52,104 nucleotides of DNA from Streptomyces sp. ISL-87. Its GTDB lineage: Bacteria > Actinomycetota > Actinomycetes > Streptomycetales > Streptomycetaceae. Position numbers and translations under genes: made by a program. Below the pieces are notes generated by a model. It searched no databases and was not told where the DNA came from. It was given only the letters and a program-made list of their open reading frames with translations. This document shows, piece by piece, positions 42,988-52,104 of this stretch (its first letter is position 1; every line of letters begins with the position of its first letter). Location of the stretch: the NCBI RefSeq assembly GCF_018614095.1, contig NZ_JAGGOY010000023.1:48353-100456 (forward strand). Reading direction: 5' to 3'.

Positions 42988-44453
42988 ATGTCGGAGGCTG
43001 CATCCGCCCGGAGTCGCCAGGGCAGCCTGGCCGCGGTCCCGCTCGGACCGCTGGAGCCCATGCTGCGCGCCTGGCTGCCGAGGCAGCGCTGGTTCGCCGG
43101 CAAGGGGCGTGCGATCACCCGGCTGCGGCTGGTCTCGGCCGTCGAGCTGCTGCCGCCCGAGGCCTCGCCCGGGCTGCTGCACCTGCTCGTCGGGGTGGAC
43201 GCCGACGGCAGTTCGGACTGCTACCAACTGCTCCTGGGGGTACGCCCGAACCTGCCCCCTGCGCTCACGCCCGCACTGATCGGGTACGCCGAGCAGGGCC
43301 CGTACGCCGGCCAGGCCGTGTACGAGGGCCTCGGCGATCCCCGGCTCGCGACGCTGCTGCTGGAGCGGCTGCGCTCCCCCGGCGCGCTCGGCCCGCTCCG
43401 CTTCGACCGGGACCCGGCGGCGCTCATCCCCGCCGCGGCGGCGCCCCGGCCGCTCTCCGGGGAGCAGACCAACTCCTCTCTGATCTACGGAGATTCGTTC
43501 ATCCTGAAGGTGTTCCGCCGGGTCGGCCCCGGGGTCAACCCGGACCTGGAGCTGCCCAGAGCGCTGGCCGCCGCCGGTTGCTCCCGGGTGCCCGCGCCGG
43601 TCGCCTGGTACGAGGCCGAACTGCCCGGGGCCGAGCCGGTGACGCTGGGCGTGCTCCAGCCGTACCTGCGCGGCTCCGACGACGGCTGGCAGCTCGCCCT
43701 GCGCCGGCTGGGCGCCGGGGCCGACTTCACCGCCGAGGCGCACGCGCTGGGCCGGGCCACCGCCGAGGTGCACAGCGCGCTGGCCGACGCCCTGCCCACC
43801 CTCGCGCTCGACCCGGAGCAGACCGCCCGGCTCGCCGCCGGGATGACGGCCCGGCTGGCGGCCACCGCCCGCGAGGTGCCCGGGCTGCGGCCCTACGAGG
43901 CGGGGCTGCGCGGGGCCTTCGACGCGCTGGCCGCCTCCCGCGGCGCCGGGGTGCCCGCCCAGCGGATCCACGGGGACCTGCACCTGGGCCAGACCCTGCG
44001 CACCGCCGACGGCAGCTGGGCGCTGATCGACTTCGAGGGCGAGCCGGCCCGGCCGCTGGCCGACCGGCGCCGCCCCGAACCGGCGGTGCGCGACATCGCC
44101 GGGATACTGCGGTCCTTCGACTACGCGGCCCGCTCGCACCGGCCCTTCGCGCCCGCCTGGGCGGACGCGTGCCGTGCCGCGTTCTGCGAGGGCTACGCCC
44201 GCACCACCGGGCGCGACCCGCGCGAGGACCTCGTACTGCTGCGCGCGTACGAGACCGACAAGGCGGTGTACGAGGCCCGTTACGAGTCCCGGCACCGTCC
44301 CGACTGGCTGCACGTCCCTATGGCGGCGATCCGCCGGCTGTCCGAACCCCACCGGCCGGCCCACCGGCCGGGACACCGGGTGGCTCCCGCACCGCCCGCC
44401 CCCGGCTCCATCACCCCCCATCCCCATACGAAGCCCCCAAGGAGGCCGCTCGC

Positions 44454-44457
<4 letters not shown>
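42988..44457 (+). CDS. mak: Maltokinase (Pep2-type)
   Basis: A 489-residue kinase of the aminoglycoside-phosphotransferase-like fold that makes maltose-1-phosphate from maltose and ATP, the substrate of GlgE. The N-terminal part has the maltokinase-specific [15 protein letters not shown]. The ATP-binding region includes [20 protein letters not shown] with its lysine, the catalytic loop is [10 protein letters not shown] (H328 to about 337), and LIDFEGEP (D348) binds metal. The C-terminus is a Pro/His-rich tail. The ATG at 42988 starts MSEAASARS; a purine run GGAAAGG lies rather far upstream (about 10 bases). Its stop overlaps the glgB GTG by 4 bp. Confidence 0.94.
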
Positions 44458-46779
<2,322 letters not shown>

Positions 46780-46790
<11 letters not shown>

Positions 46791-47127
46791 CGCCGGTGAA
46801 CTCCTCCAGTTCCTGAATCAGCCGGCGCTTGGCCCGGGCGCCGACCATCTGCTTCACGGGCTCGCCGTCGCGGAAGACGAGCATGGTCGGCATGGACAGC
46901 ACCCCGTACCGGGTGACGGTGGCGGGGTTGCTGTCCGCGTCGATCTGCACGACCTTGAGGCGGTCGGCCTGCTCGGCGGCGATGGCGGACAGCACGGGCG
47001 CGAGCTGGCGGCAGGGCCCGCACCAGTCGGCGGTGAACTCCACCAGTACCGGGCGGCCCGGCTCGCGGATCACCTCGGCCTCGAAGTCCGCGTCGGTCAC
47101 TTCCGCGACACCCTTGGCGTGGATCAC
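46780..47127 (-). CDS. trxA: Thioredoxin
   Basis: A protein of about 115 residues with the redox motif WCGPC (in [14 protein letters not shown]) and the cis-proline segment [10 protein letters not shown]; the fold is complete. It reduces protein disulphides in the cytoplasm. The GTG at 47127 gives [15 protein letters not shown] and has GAGGGG about 7 bases upstream. An alternative ATG at 47148 adds seven residues and overlaps the stop of the MerR gene by 4 bp (ATGA), so translational coupling is possible either way. It is co-transcribed with the MerR-type regulator and probably induced by the same signal. It overlaps glgB at the 3' end by 11 bp. Confidence 0.92.
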
Positions 47128-47144
47128 GTCTTGTCCCCTCTCTC

Positions 47145-47537
47145 TCATCCGGTCAGTTCACAGCGTGGGACGGCCGCCTCCCCGGCGGCCGCCTCGGCTC
47201 CGGCGAGCTGCCGCGCGACCTGCTCCCGTATGTCGGCCAGCCGGCCGATCAGCCCGTCCAGTTCGGCGAGCTTGCGCCGGTAGACGGCGAGGGAGGCGGG
47301 GCAGGAGTCCCCGGCGGGGTGCCCGGCGCGCAGGCAGTCCACGAAGGGGCGGGTCTCCTCCAGATCGAAGCCGAAGTCCTGGAGCATCCGGATCTGCCGG
47401 AGCATCCGCAGGTCGTCCTCGTCGTAGGTGCGGTAGCCGTTGCCGTCCCGCCGCGCGGGCAGCAGCCCGCGCGATTCGTAGTACCGCAGTGTCCGCGTGC
47501 TGGTCCCGGCCCGCTCCGCCAGTTCGCCGATTCGCAT
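47145..47537 (-). CDS. MerR-family transcriptional regulator
   Basis: A 130-residue protein with the MerR winged helix at the N-terminus (MRIGELAERAGTSTRTLRYYESRGLL), the dimerisation coiled coil (LAVYRRKLAELDGLIGRLAD) and cysteines in DCLRAGHPAGDSC and near the C-terminus (PRCELTG). These could bind metal or sense oxidation. It lies directly upstream of trxA in one unit. A perfect 9-bp inverted repeat sits 14 bp before its start, the expected place for an autoregulatory MerR operator. A redox or thiol-stress signal is therefore the best guess for its inducer; a metal or drug is possible. Confidence 0.9.
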   Translation of the reverse strand: MRIGELAERAGTSTRTLRYYESRGLLPARRDGNGYRTYDEDDLRMLRQIRMLQDFGFDLEETRPFVDCLRAGHPAGDSCPASLAVYRRKLAELDGLIGRLADIREQVARQLAGAEAAAGEAAVPRCELTG

Positions 47538-47550
47538 GGCCCGACCGTAA

Positions 47551-47572
47551 GCCTTGACGCCGACGTCAAGGC
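47551..47572. promoter_or_regulatory. Probable MerR operator of the merR-trxA unit
   Basis: Perfect 9-bp arms GCCTTGACG and CGTCAAGGC with a 4-base spacer, 14 bp upstream of the MerR ATG. On the minus strand TTGACG within it can serve as the -35, so binding would overlap the promoter as in other MerR systems. Confidence 0.6.
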
Positions 47573-47736
47573 AAAGGGGGCGGCCGGGCCCTCGCCACCC
47601 CCGTATGCGAGGGCCCCCTCATGGATCACGCGTCGGGCCTGCTGCCGGTTCACCGGAATGTGACGTGGACCACTCGGGCGGTCTGCCCTTAACCCTGACA
47701 TGGAGTGGCTGAATCCGTACGCTTGCGAATGGATCT

Positions 47737-47757
47737 TCCGGTAAACCGATTACCGGA
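47737..47757. promoter_or_regulatory. Inverted repeat upstream of the HTH gene (distal)
   Basis: 8-bp arms TCCGGTAA and TTACCGGA with a 5-base spacer, about 110 bp before the ATG at 47866. Confidence 0.4.
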
Positions 47758-47792
47758 CAGTCGCAGGGAAACCCGGCAAATGCATAGAACTG

Positions 47793-47809
47793 CGTAGGAC
47801 TTTCCTACG
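47793..47809. promoter_or_regulatory. Inverted repeat upstream of the HTH gene (proximal)
   Basis: 7-bp arms CGTAGGA and TCCTACG with a 3-base spacer, flanked by AACT and AGTT that extend the dyad with one extra base. It lies about 57 bp before the ATG at 47866, a position suited to autoregulation. Confidence 0.45.
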
Positions 47810-47865
47810 AGTTATGAGCTTGTTTGTTTGGTCTGTAGGCGCAGCACCTCGGCCACTCCTAACGT

Positions 47866-48555
47866 ATGGCTGTGCACTCCAGCCCCCCTTTCAATGCCCC
47901 CGCCGCGCGTCGTCTGCGCGCGGCCCTGGGCATGGCTCCCGGTCATGTCGCCTATGGCCTGCGCGCCCAGTACGGACTGATCGTCGCGCCCGAGACGGTG
48001 ATGGCCTGGGAGCGTGGCGAGATATCGCCTACGTCCGCCGAGCTCACGGCGCTCGCCGGCGTGCTGTGGTGTTCGCCCGGGGAACTGCTCGCCGAGCCGG
48101 TCACCCTGCGGGAGCACCGCATCGCCCGGGGGATGTCGGGGGAGGAGCTGTCCCGGCGGATCGGGCTGGACGAGAACTCGTACCAGAAGATGGAGGACAC
48201 CGGCCGCTGGAAGGGCAATGAGCGGCAGTCCGCCGCCCTGGCGACGACGCTGGGGCTGACGCTGGCCCAGTTCGTGACCGCGACCGGCAAGCACGAGGAG
48301 CTGGCCGGGCTGCTGCGCGGTGCGGTGACCACGCGCTGGCAGGCGTACGCGAAGCCGCTTTCCAAGCTGCTGCCCGTGCCCCGGGAGCATCTGGAGCGAG
48401 TACTGGAGCAGCTGTACGGGGAGTACCAGTCGCGGATGGTGGCGACCTTGAGCTGGGGCACCGGCGGGGGCGCGGCCGGGACCGGCGACGCCGGCCGGGA
48501 GTACCTGGCGGAGATCGTGGACCGCTTCTGGGCGGTCGCCGGCGGCTCGACGTGA
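47866..48555 (+). CDS. XRE-family regulator with two helix-turn-helix units
   Basis: A 229-residue protein. Two XRE-like units lie in tandem: residues about 11-70 (ARRLRAALGMAPGHVAYGLR to VMAWERGEISPTSAELTALA) and about 80-135 (LREHRIARGMSGEELSRRIG to YQKMEDTGRWKGNERQSAAL). A helical C-terminal half contains HLERVLEQLYGEYQSRM, a likely dimerisation or effector region. Two DNA-binding units in one chain suggest recognition of a long or doubled site; two inverted repeats lie just upstream. It is convergent with the phosphofructokinase gene and separated from it by a terminator. The targets are unknown; control of neighbouring carbon-metabolism genes is only a guess. Confidence 0.85.
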   Translation: MAVHSSPPFNAPAARRLRAALGMAPGHVAYGLRAQYGLIVAPETVMAWERGEISPTSAELTALAGVLWCSPGELLAEPVTLREHRIARGMSGEELSRRIGLDENSYQKMEDTGRWKGNERQSAALATTLGLTLAQFVTATGKHEELAGLLRGAVTTRWQAYAKPLSKLLPVPREHLERVLEQLYGEYQSRMVATLSWGTGGGAAGTGDAGREYLAEIVDRFWAVAGGST

Positions 48556-48612
48556 CGTCTCGGGCGTAGGGGACGTCCCGGCGTAGGAGACGTCCCGGCG
48601 TAGGAGACGCCC
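48554..48612. repeat. 17-bp tandem repeat after the HTH gene
   Basis: The unit GACGTCCCGGCGTAGGA starts at 48572 and 48589, with degenerate copies at 48554 and 48606. It directly follows the stop codon and precedes the terminator. Confidence 0.7.
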
Positions 48613-48618
48613 CGCGCA

Positions 48619-48668
48619 CGAACGGCCCCGGCGCGTCCACAGGCAGGTCGACGGGCCGGGGCCGTTCG
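48619..48668. terminator. Bidirectional terminator between the HTH gene and pfkA
   Basis: A perfect 14-bp stem (CGAACGGCCCCGGC and its complement) with a 22-base loop, midway between two convergent genes. Confidence 0.75.
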
Positions 48669-48706
48669 GCGGCGAGAAAGGGGGCCGGAAGTCCCGGCCG
48701 GGACGG

Positions 48707-49732
48707 TCAGAAGACCGACTCGGCCTCGTACATGCGGTCCGCGGGGACGGTCTTCAGCTCGGTGACAGCCTGGGCCAGCGGGGCCATCACGATCTCGGTG
48801 CCGCGCAGCGCGGTCATGTTGCCGAAGTCGCCGCGGTGCACGGCCTCGACGGCGTGCCAGCCGAAGCGGGTCGCGAGGACGCGGTCGTAGGCGGTCGGCG
48901 TGCCGCCGCGCTGGACGTGGCCGAGGATGACCGGACGGGCCTCCTTGCCGAGGCGGTGCTCCAGCTCGATGGCGAGGCGGTTGCCGATGCCGGCGAAGCG
49001 CTCGTGGCCGTACTGGTCGATCGCGCCCTTCTCGTACGGCATGGAGCCCTCGGCCGGGTGCGCGCCCTCGGCGACGCAGACGACGGCGAACTTCTTGCCG
49101 CGGGAGAATCGCTCCTCGACCATCTTCACCAGGGCGTCCACCTCGAAGGGGCGCTCCGGCAGGCAGATCCCGTGGGCGCCGCCGGCCATGCCGGACTCCA
49201 GGGCGATCCAGCCCGCGTGCCGGCCCATGACCTCGACGACCATGACGCGCTGGTGCGACTCGGCGGTGGTCTTGAGGCGGTCTATGGCCTCGGTGGCGAC
49301 CATGACGGCGGTGTCGAAACCGAAGGTGCGGTCGGTGGAGGAGATGTCGTTGTCGATGGTCTTCGGCACGCCGACGACCGGCATTCCCGCGTCCGACAGC
49401 ATCCGGGCGGCGGTCAGGGTGCCCTCTCCGCCGATCGGGATCAGCGCGTCGATACCGTAGCGCGTCGCCAATTCCTGCGCGTTCTCGGCGGCTTCGTGGA
49501 GGCGGGCGCGCTCCATGCGCGCCGAACCCAGAATCGTGCCGCCGCGGGCGAGAATGCCACTGACGGCGTTGATGTCGAGGGGGCGGAAATGGCCATCGAG
49601 AAGGCCCTTGAAGCCATCCTCGAAACCGATGACTTCGTCGCCGTGCCCGACCAGGGCACGGTGTACGACCGACCGGATGACAGCGTTCAGTCCCGGGCAG
49701 TCGCCGCCTGCGGTGAGAACTCCGATACGCAT
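48707..49732 (-). CDS. pfkA: 6-phosphofructokinase
   Basis: A 341-residue PfkA-family kinase. The phosphate-binding GGDCPGLNAVIR is at the N-terminus. The GGEGTL motif carries a Gly where pyrophosphate-dependent relatives have Asp, which predicts ATP as donor. PKTIDNDISSTDRTFGFDTA holds the catalytic region, and VEVMGRHAGWIAL and GHVQRGGTPTAYDR bind the sugar phosphate. It converts fructose-6-phosphate to fructose-1,6-bisphosphate. The ATG at 49732 has AGGAG about 10 bases upstream; the frame is open further 5' but lacks family similarity there. It is divergent from the phosphate acetyltransferase gene. Streptomycetes carry several pfkA paralogues, so this is probably not the only one. Confidence 0.95.
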   Translation of the reverse strand: MRIGVLTAGGDCPGLNAVIRSVVHRALVGHGDEVIGFEDGFKGLLDGHFRPLDINAVSGILARGGTILGSARMERARLHEAAENAQELATRYGIDALIPIGGEGTLTAARMLSDAGMPVVGVPKTIDNDISSTDRTFGFDTAVMVATEAIDRLKTTAESHQRVMVVEVMGRHAGWIALESGMAGGAHGICLPERPFEVDALVKMVEERFSRGKKFAVVCVAEGAHPAEGSMPYEKGAIDQYGHERFAGIGNRLAIELEHRLGKEARPVILGHVQRGGTPTAYDRVLATRFGWHAVEAVHRGDFGNMTALRGTEIVMAPLAQAVTELKTVPADRMYEAESVF

Positions 49733-49938
49733 CGTGCTGTGTCTCCTGCTCCTGGTCGTACCTGGCTGTACGCGTGCGGGCGGCCAGCCGTACATATGAA
49801 AGGCGTACTGGTGAAGCCTGTCCGATTGTTCCACGGGCCGGGGGTCCGGCGCGCTCCGCGCTACTCCGCGCAGAGGGCCTTTCGGCCCGGTGGACAGGCC
49901 CTTTTTCCCGGAGGGCGCCCTATCTACCCGCAGAGGTA

Positions 49939-49967
49939 TTGTCAAGAGGGCAAGCCCACGCTAACGG
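49939..49967 (+). promoter_or_regulatory. Putative promoter of the phosphate acetyltransferase gene
   Basis: TTGTCA (49939-49944) and TAACGG (49962-49967) are separated by 17 bp, 37 bp before the GTG at 50005. It is a reasonable vegetative promoter match with an imperfect -10. Confidence 0.4.
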
Positions 49968-50004
49968 GAAAAAACGACATTCAACGATGGGATGGGGAGC
50001 AGGC

Positions 50005-52089
50005 GTGACGCGCAGCGTGTACGTGACCGGTATCGAGCGGGGGGACGGCCGGCAGGTCGTCGAGCTGGGGATCATGGAGCTGCTGACCCGCCAGACGGGC
50101 AAGGTCGGCGTCTACCGCCCGCTGCTGCATGACGCACCGGACCGGCTCTTCGATCTGCTGAAGGCCCGCTACCGGATCGACCAGGACGCCGCGACCGCCT
50201 TCGGCATGGAGTACCAGGAAGCCTCCGCCATCCTGGCCGAGAAGGGCACCGACGAGCTGGTCTCCCGGCTGGTCGACCGCTACCACCGGGTGGCCCGCGA
50301 CTACGACGTCATGCTCGTGCTCGGCACCGACTACGCCGACACGAACCTCCCCGACGAGCTGGCGCTGAACGCCCGCATCGCCAACGAGCTGGGCGCGGTC
50401 GTCGTTCCCGTGGTGGGCGGTACCAAGCACCCCGCCGAGTCCGTGCGCGCCGAGGCCCGCAACGCGCACCGCGCGTACGAGAGCCTGGGCTGCCATGTCG
50501 TCGCGATGGTCGTCAACCGGGTGGTCCCGGAGGACCGGGACGTCATAGCCGAGAGGCTGGCCGCCCGCCTCCCCGTGCCCTGCTACGTGCTGCCGGACGA
50601 CAAGTCGCTCTCCGCCCCGACCGTCGCCCAGATCACCCGGGCACTCGGCGGCGAGGTGCTGCTCGGCGATGACGCCGGGCTGGCCCGCGACGCCGTGGAC
50701 TTCGTCTTCGGCGGGGCCATGCTGCCGAACTTCCTCAACGCCCTGACCCCCGGATGCCTGGTGGTGACCCCCGGCGACCGCTCCGACCTGGTCATCGGAG
50801 CCCTGGCCGCGCACACTTCGGGCACCCCGCCGATCGCCGGTGTGCTGCTGACCCTGAACGAGCGGCCGACCGAGCACATCCTGACGCTGGCCTCGAAGCT
50901 GGCGCCGGGCACGCCGGTCGTCTCGGTCTCGGGCAACAGCTTCCCGACCGCCGCCGAACTCTTCTCGCTCCAGAGCCGGTTGAACTCCGCCACCCCGCGC
51001 AAGCTGGAGACCGCGCTCGGCCTGTTCGAGCGGTACGTGGACACGGCCGAGCTGCGCGACCTGCTGTCGGTGGCCCGCTCGGAGCGCGTCACCCCGATGA
51101 TGTTCGAGCACGAGCTGCTGGAGCGGGCCCGCTCCGACCGCCGCCGTGTCGTGCTGCCCGAGGGCACCGAGGAGCGGGTGCTGCGCGCGGCGGACGTGGT
51201 GCTGCGCCGCAGGGTCTGCGACCTGACCCTGCTGGGCGAGGAGCAGGCGATCCTGAAGAAGGCCGCCGACCTGGGAATCGACATCTCGGCCGCCCAGCTC
51301 ATCGACCCGGCGACCTCTCCCCTGCGGGAACGTTTCGCCGAGTACTACGCCAAGGTCCGGGCCCACAAGGGCATGACGGTCGAGCTGGCCAACGACGTGG
51401 TCACCGACGTCAATTACTTCGGCACCCTGATGGTCCAGGAGGGCCTGGCCGACGGCATGGTCTCCGGTTCGGTGCACTCCACCGCCGCGACCATCCGCCC
51501 CGCCTTCGAGATCATCAAGACCAAGCCCGAGGCGTCCATCGTCTCCTCGGTCTTCTTCATGTGCCTGGCCGACCAGGTCCTCGTCTACGGAGACTGCGCG
51601 GTCAACCCGGACCCGGGCGCCGAGCAGCTCGCGGACATCGCCGTCCAGTCGGCGGCGACCGCCGCCGCGTTCGGCGTCGAGCCGCGGATCGCGATGCTCT
51701 CGTACTCGACCGGCACCTCGGGCACGGGCGCGGACGTGGACAAGGTCCGCAAGGCCACCGAGATCGTCCGCGCGCAACGCCCGGACCTCATGATCGAGGG
51801 TCCGATCCAGTACGACGCGGCGGTGGAGCCCTCGGTCGCCGCGACCAAGCTGCCCGGGTCCGAGGTGGCCGGCCGCGCGACGGTGCTGATCTTCCCGGAC
51901 CTCAACACCGGCAACAACACGTACAAGGCCGTGCAGCGTTCGGCGGGCGCCGTCGCGGTCGGCCCGGTGCTCCAGGGTCTGCGCAAGCCGGTGAACGACC
52001 TCTCGCGCGGCGCCCTCGTCCAGGACATCGTCACCACGGTGGCGATCACCGCGATCCAGGCGCAGGGCGCGCCGTCCCCCACTGCCTGA
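50005..52089 (+). CDS. pta: Phosphate acetyltransferase (long, DRTGG-domain type)
   Basis: A 694-residue enzyme. Residues 1-210 form an ATP-grasp/P-loop-like N-terminal domain without a clear Walker A (MTRSVYVTGIERGDGRQVVE), followed by a DRTGG domain (about 215-330). The catalytic PTA domain (about 370-690) carries RRVVLPEGTEERVLRAADVV, GLADGMVSGSVHSTAATIRP and YSTGTSGTGADVDKVR. It interconverts acetyl-CoA and acetyl phosphate and normally works with acetate kinase, whose gene is probably just beyond the window. The GTG at 50005 has GGGGAG 5 bases upstream; the frame is open upstream but lacks family similarity. It is divergent from pfkA. Confidence 0.95.
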   Translation: MTRSVYVTGIERGDGRQVVELGIMELLTRQTGKVGVYRPLLHDAPDRLFDLLKARYRIDQDAATAFGMEYQEASAILAEKGTDELVSRLVDRYHRVARDYDVMLVLGTDYADTNLPDELALNARIANELGAVVVPVVGGTKHPAESVRAEARNAHRAYESLGCHVVAMVVNRVVPEDRDVIAERLAARLPVPCYVLPDDKSLSAPTVAQITRALGGEVLLGDDAGLARDAVDFVFGGAMLPNFLNALTPGCLVVTPGDRSDLVIGALAAHTSGTPPIAGVLLTLNERPTEHILTLASKLAPGTPVVSVSGNSFPTAAELFSLQSRLNSATPRKLETALGLFERYVDTAELRDLLSVARSERVTPMMFEHELLERARSDRRRVVLPEGTEERVLRAADVVLRRRVCDLTLLGEEQAILKKAADLGIDISAAQLIDPATSPLRERFAEYYAKVRAHKGMTVELANDVVTDVNYFGTLMVQEGLADGMVSGSVHSTAATIRPAFEIIKTKPEASIVSSVFFMCLADQVLVYGDCAVNPDPGAEQLADIAVQSAATAAAFGVEPRIAMLSYSTGTSGTGADVDKVRKATEIVRAQRPDLMIEGPIQYDAAVEPSVAATKLPGSEVAGRATVLIFPDLNTGNNTYKAVQRSAGAVAVGPVLQGLRKPVNDLSRGALVQDIVTTVAITAIQAQGAPSPTA

Positions 52090-52104
52090 GCCCCCCGCCG
52101 CCTG

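Larger units (their letters stand above)
47538..47865. other. Divergent control region of merR-trxA and the HTH gene
   Basis: No gene fits in 328 bp. It carries three perfect inverted repeats (47551-47572, 47737-47757, 47793-47809) and is AT-richer than its surroundings from about 47730 to 47865. Confidence 0.55.

Overview
This window is chromosomal DNA of a high-G+C actinomycete, almost certainly a Streptomyces. The third codon positions are saturated with G and C. Many starts are GTG or TTG behind GGAGG-like sites, and 4-bp ATGA/GTGA overlaps are frequent. The gene set (glgE operon, actinobacterial GlgP with its extra N-terminal domain, L,D-transpeptidases with Ig-like domains, M4 protease with a P-domain, many lipoproteins) fits the genus. 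No rRNA, tRNA, CRISPR array or transposase was recognised. Function calls rest on motifs and family knowledge only; no database was searched.

Layout. (1) 30-6663: minus-strand genes for the cell surface and general functions. These are a beta-propeller lipoprotein coupled to a NodB-like deacetylase with an altered first motif, a small RsbW-type ATPase, an enoyl-CoA hydratase, and two tandem paralogous L,D-transpeptidase lipoproteins, with strong terminators between units. (2) 6838-9650: glgX (glycogen debranching) and a C-terminal remnant of an MFS transporter. (3) 9695-18574 plus 22281-29434: a dispersed Wzx/Wzy-type exopolysaccharide locus. It holds a CDP-alcohol phosphotransferase with a cytidylyltransferase, two GT4 glycosyltransferases, a Wzz/Wzc-like protein whose kinase half has lost its ATP-binding residues, a Wzx flippase, a Wzy-like polymerase, a WcaF-like acetyltransferase, GDP-mannose 4,6-dehydratase and GDP-fucose synthase, and a polyprenyl-phosphate glycosylphosphotransferase. 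A 925-residue secreted beta-propeller/FnIII/LamG/DNRLRE protein sits inside it.

(4) 18628-22133 interrupts that locus with a small-gene block: a DUF6458-like membrane protein, a 52-residue CxxC protein, a 121-residue unknown, an HTH-TPR regulator, an orphan pterin-4a-carbinolamine dehydratase and a lipoprotein. (5) 29816-35828: an M4 metalloprotease, a secreted protein with seven near-perfect 10-residue repeats, and a DHA2-type MFS exporter divergent from a double-domain Lrp/AsnC regulator. (6) 35866-46790: the alpha-glucan/trehalose module, glgP divergent from glgE-treS-mak(pep2)-glgB. It interconverts trehalose, maltose-1-phosphate and branched glucan, and glgX at 6838 can debranch the product. 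(7) 46780-52089: thioredoxin coupled to a MerR regulator, a double-HTH regulator, 6-phosphofructokinase and phosphate acetyltransferase.

The exopolysaccharide genes suggest a fucose-containing, O-acetylated polymer that may carry a phospho-alcohol group. The glucan genes suggest a carbon-storage circuit next to glycolytic and overflow enzymes. The least explained points are the dead kinase half of the co-polymerase, the CDP-alcohol module, the variant deacetylase, the orphan dehydratase block, and several compact palindrome or tandem-site clusters in promoter regions.
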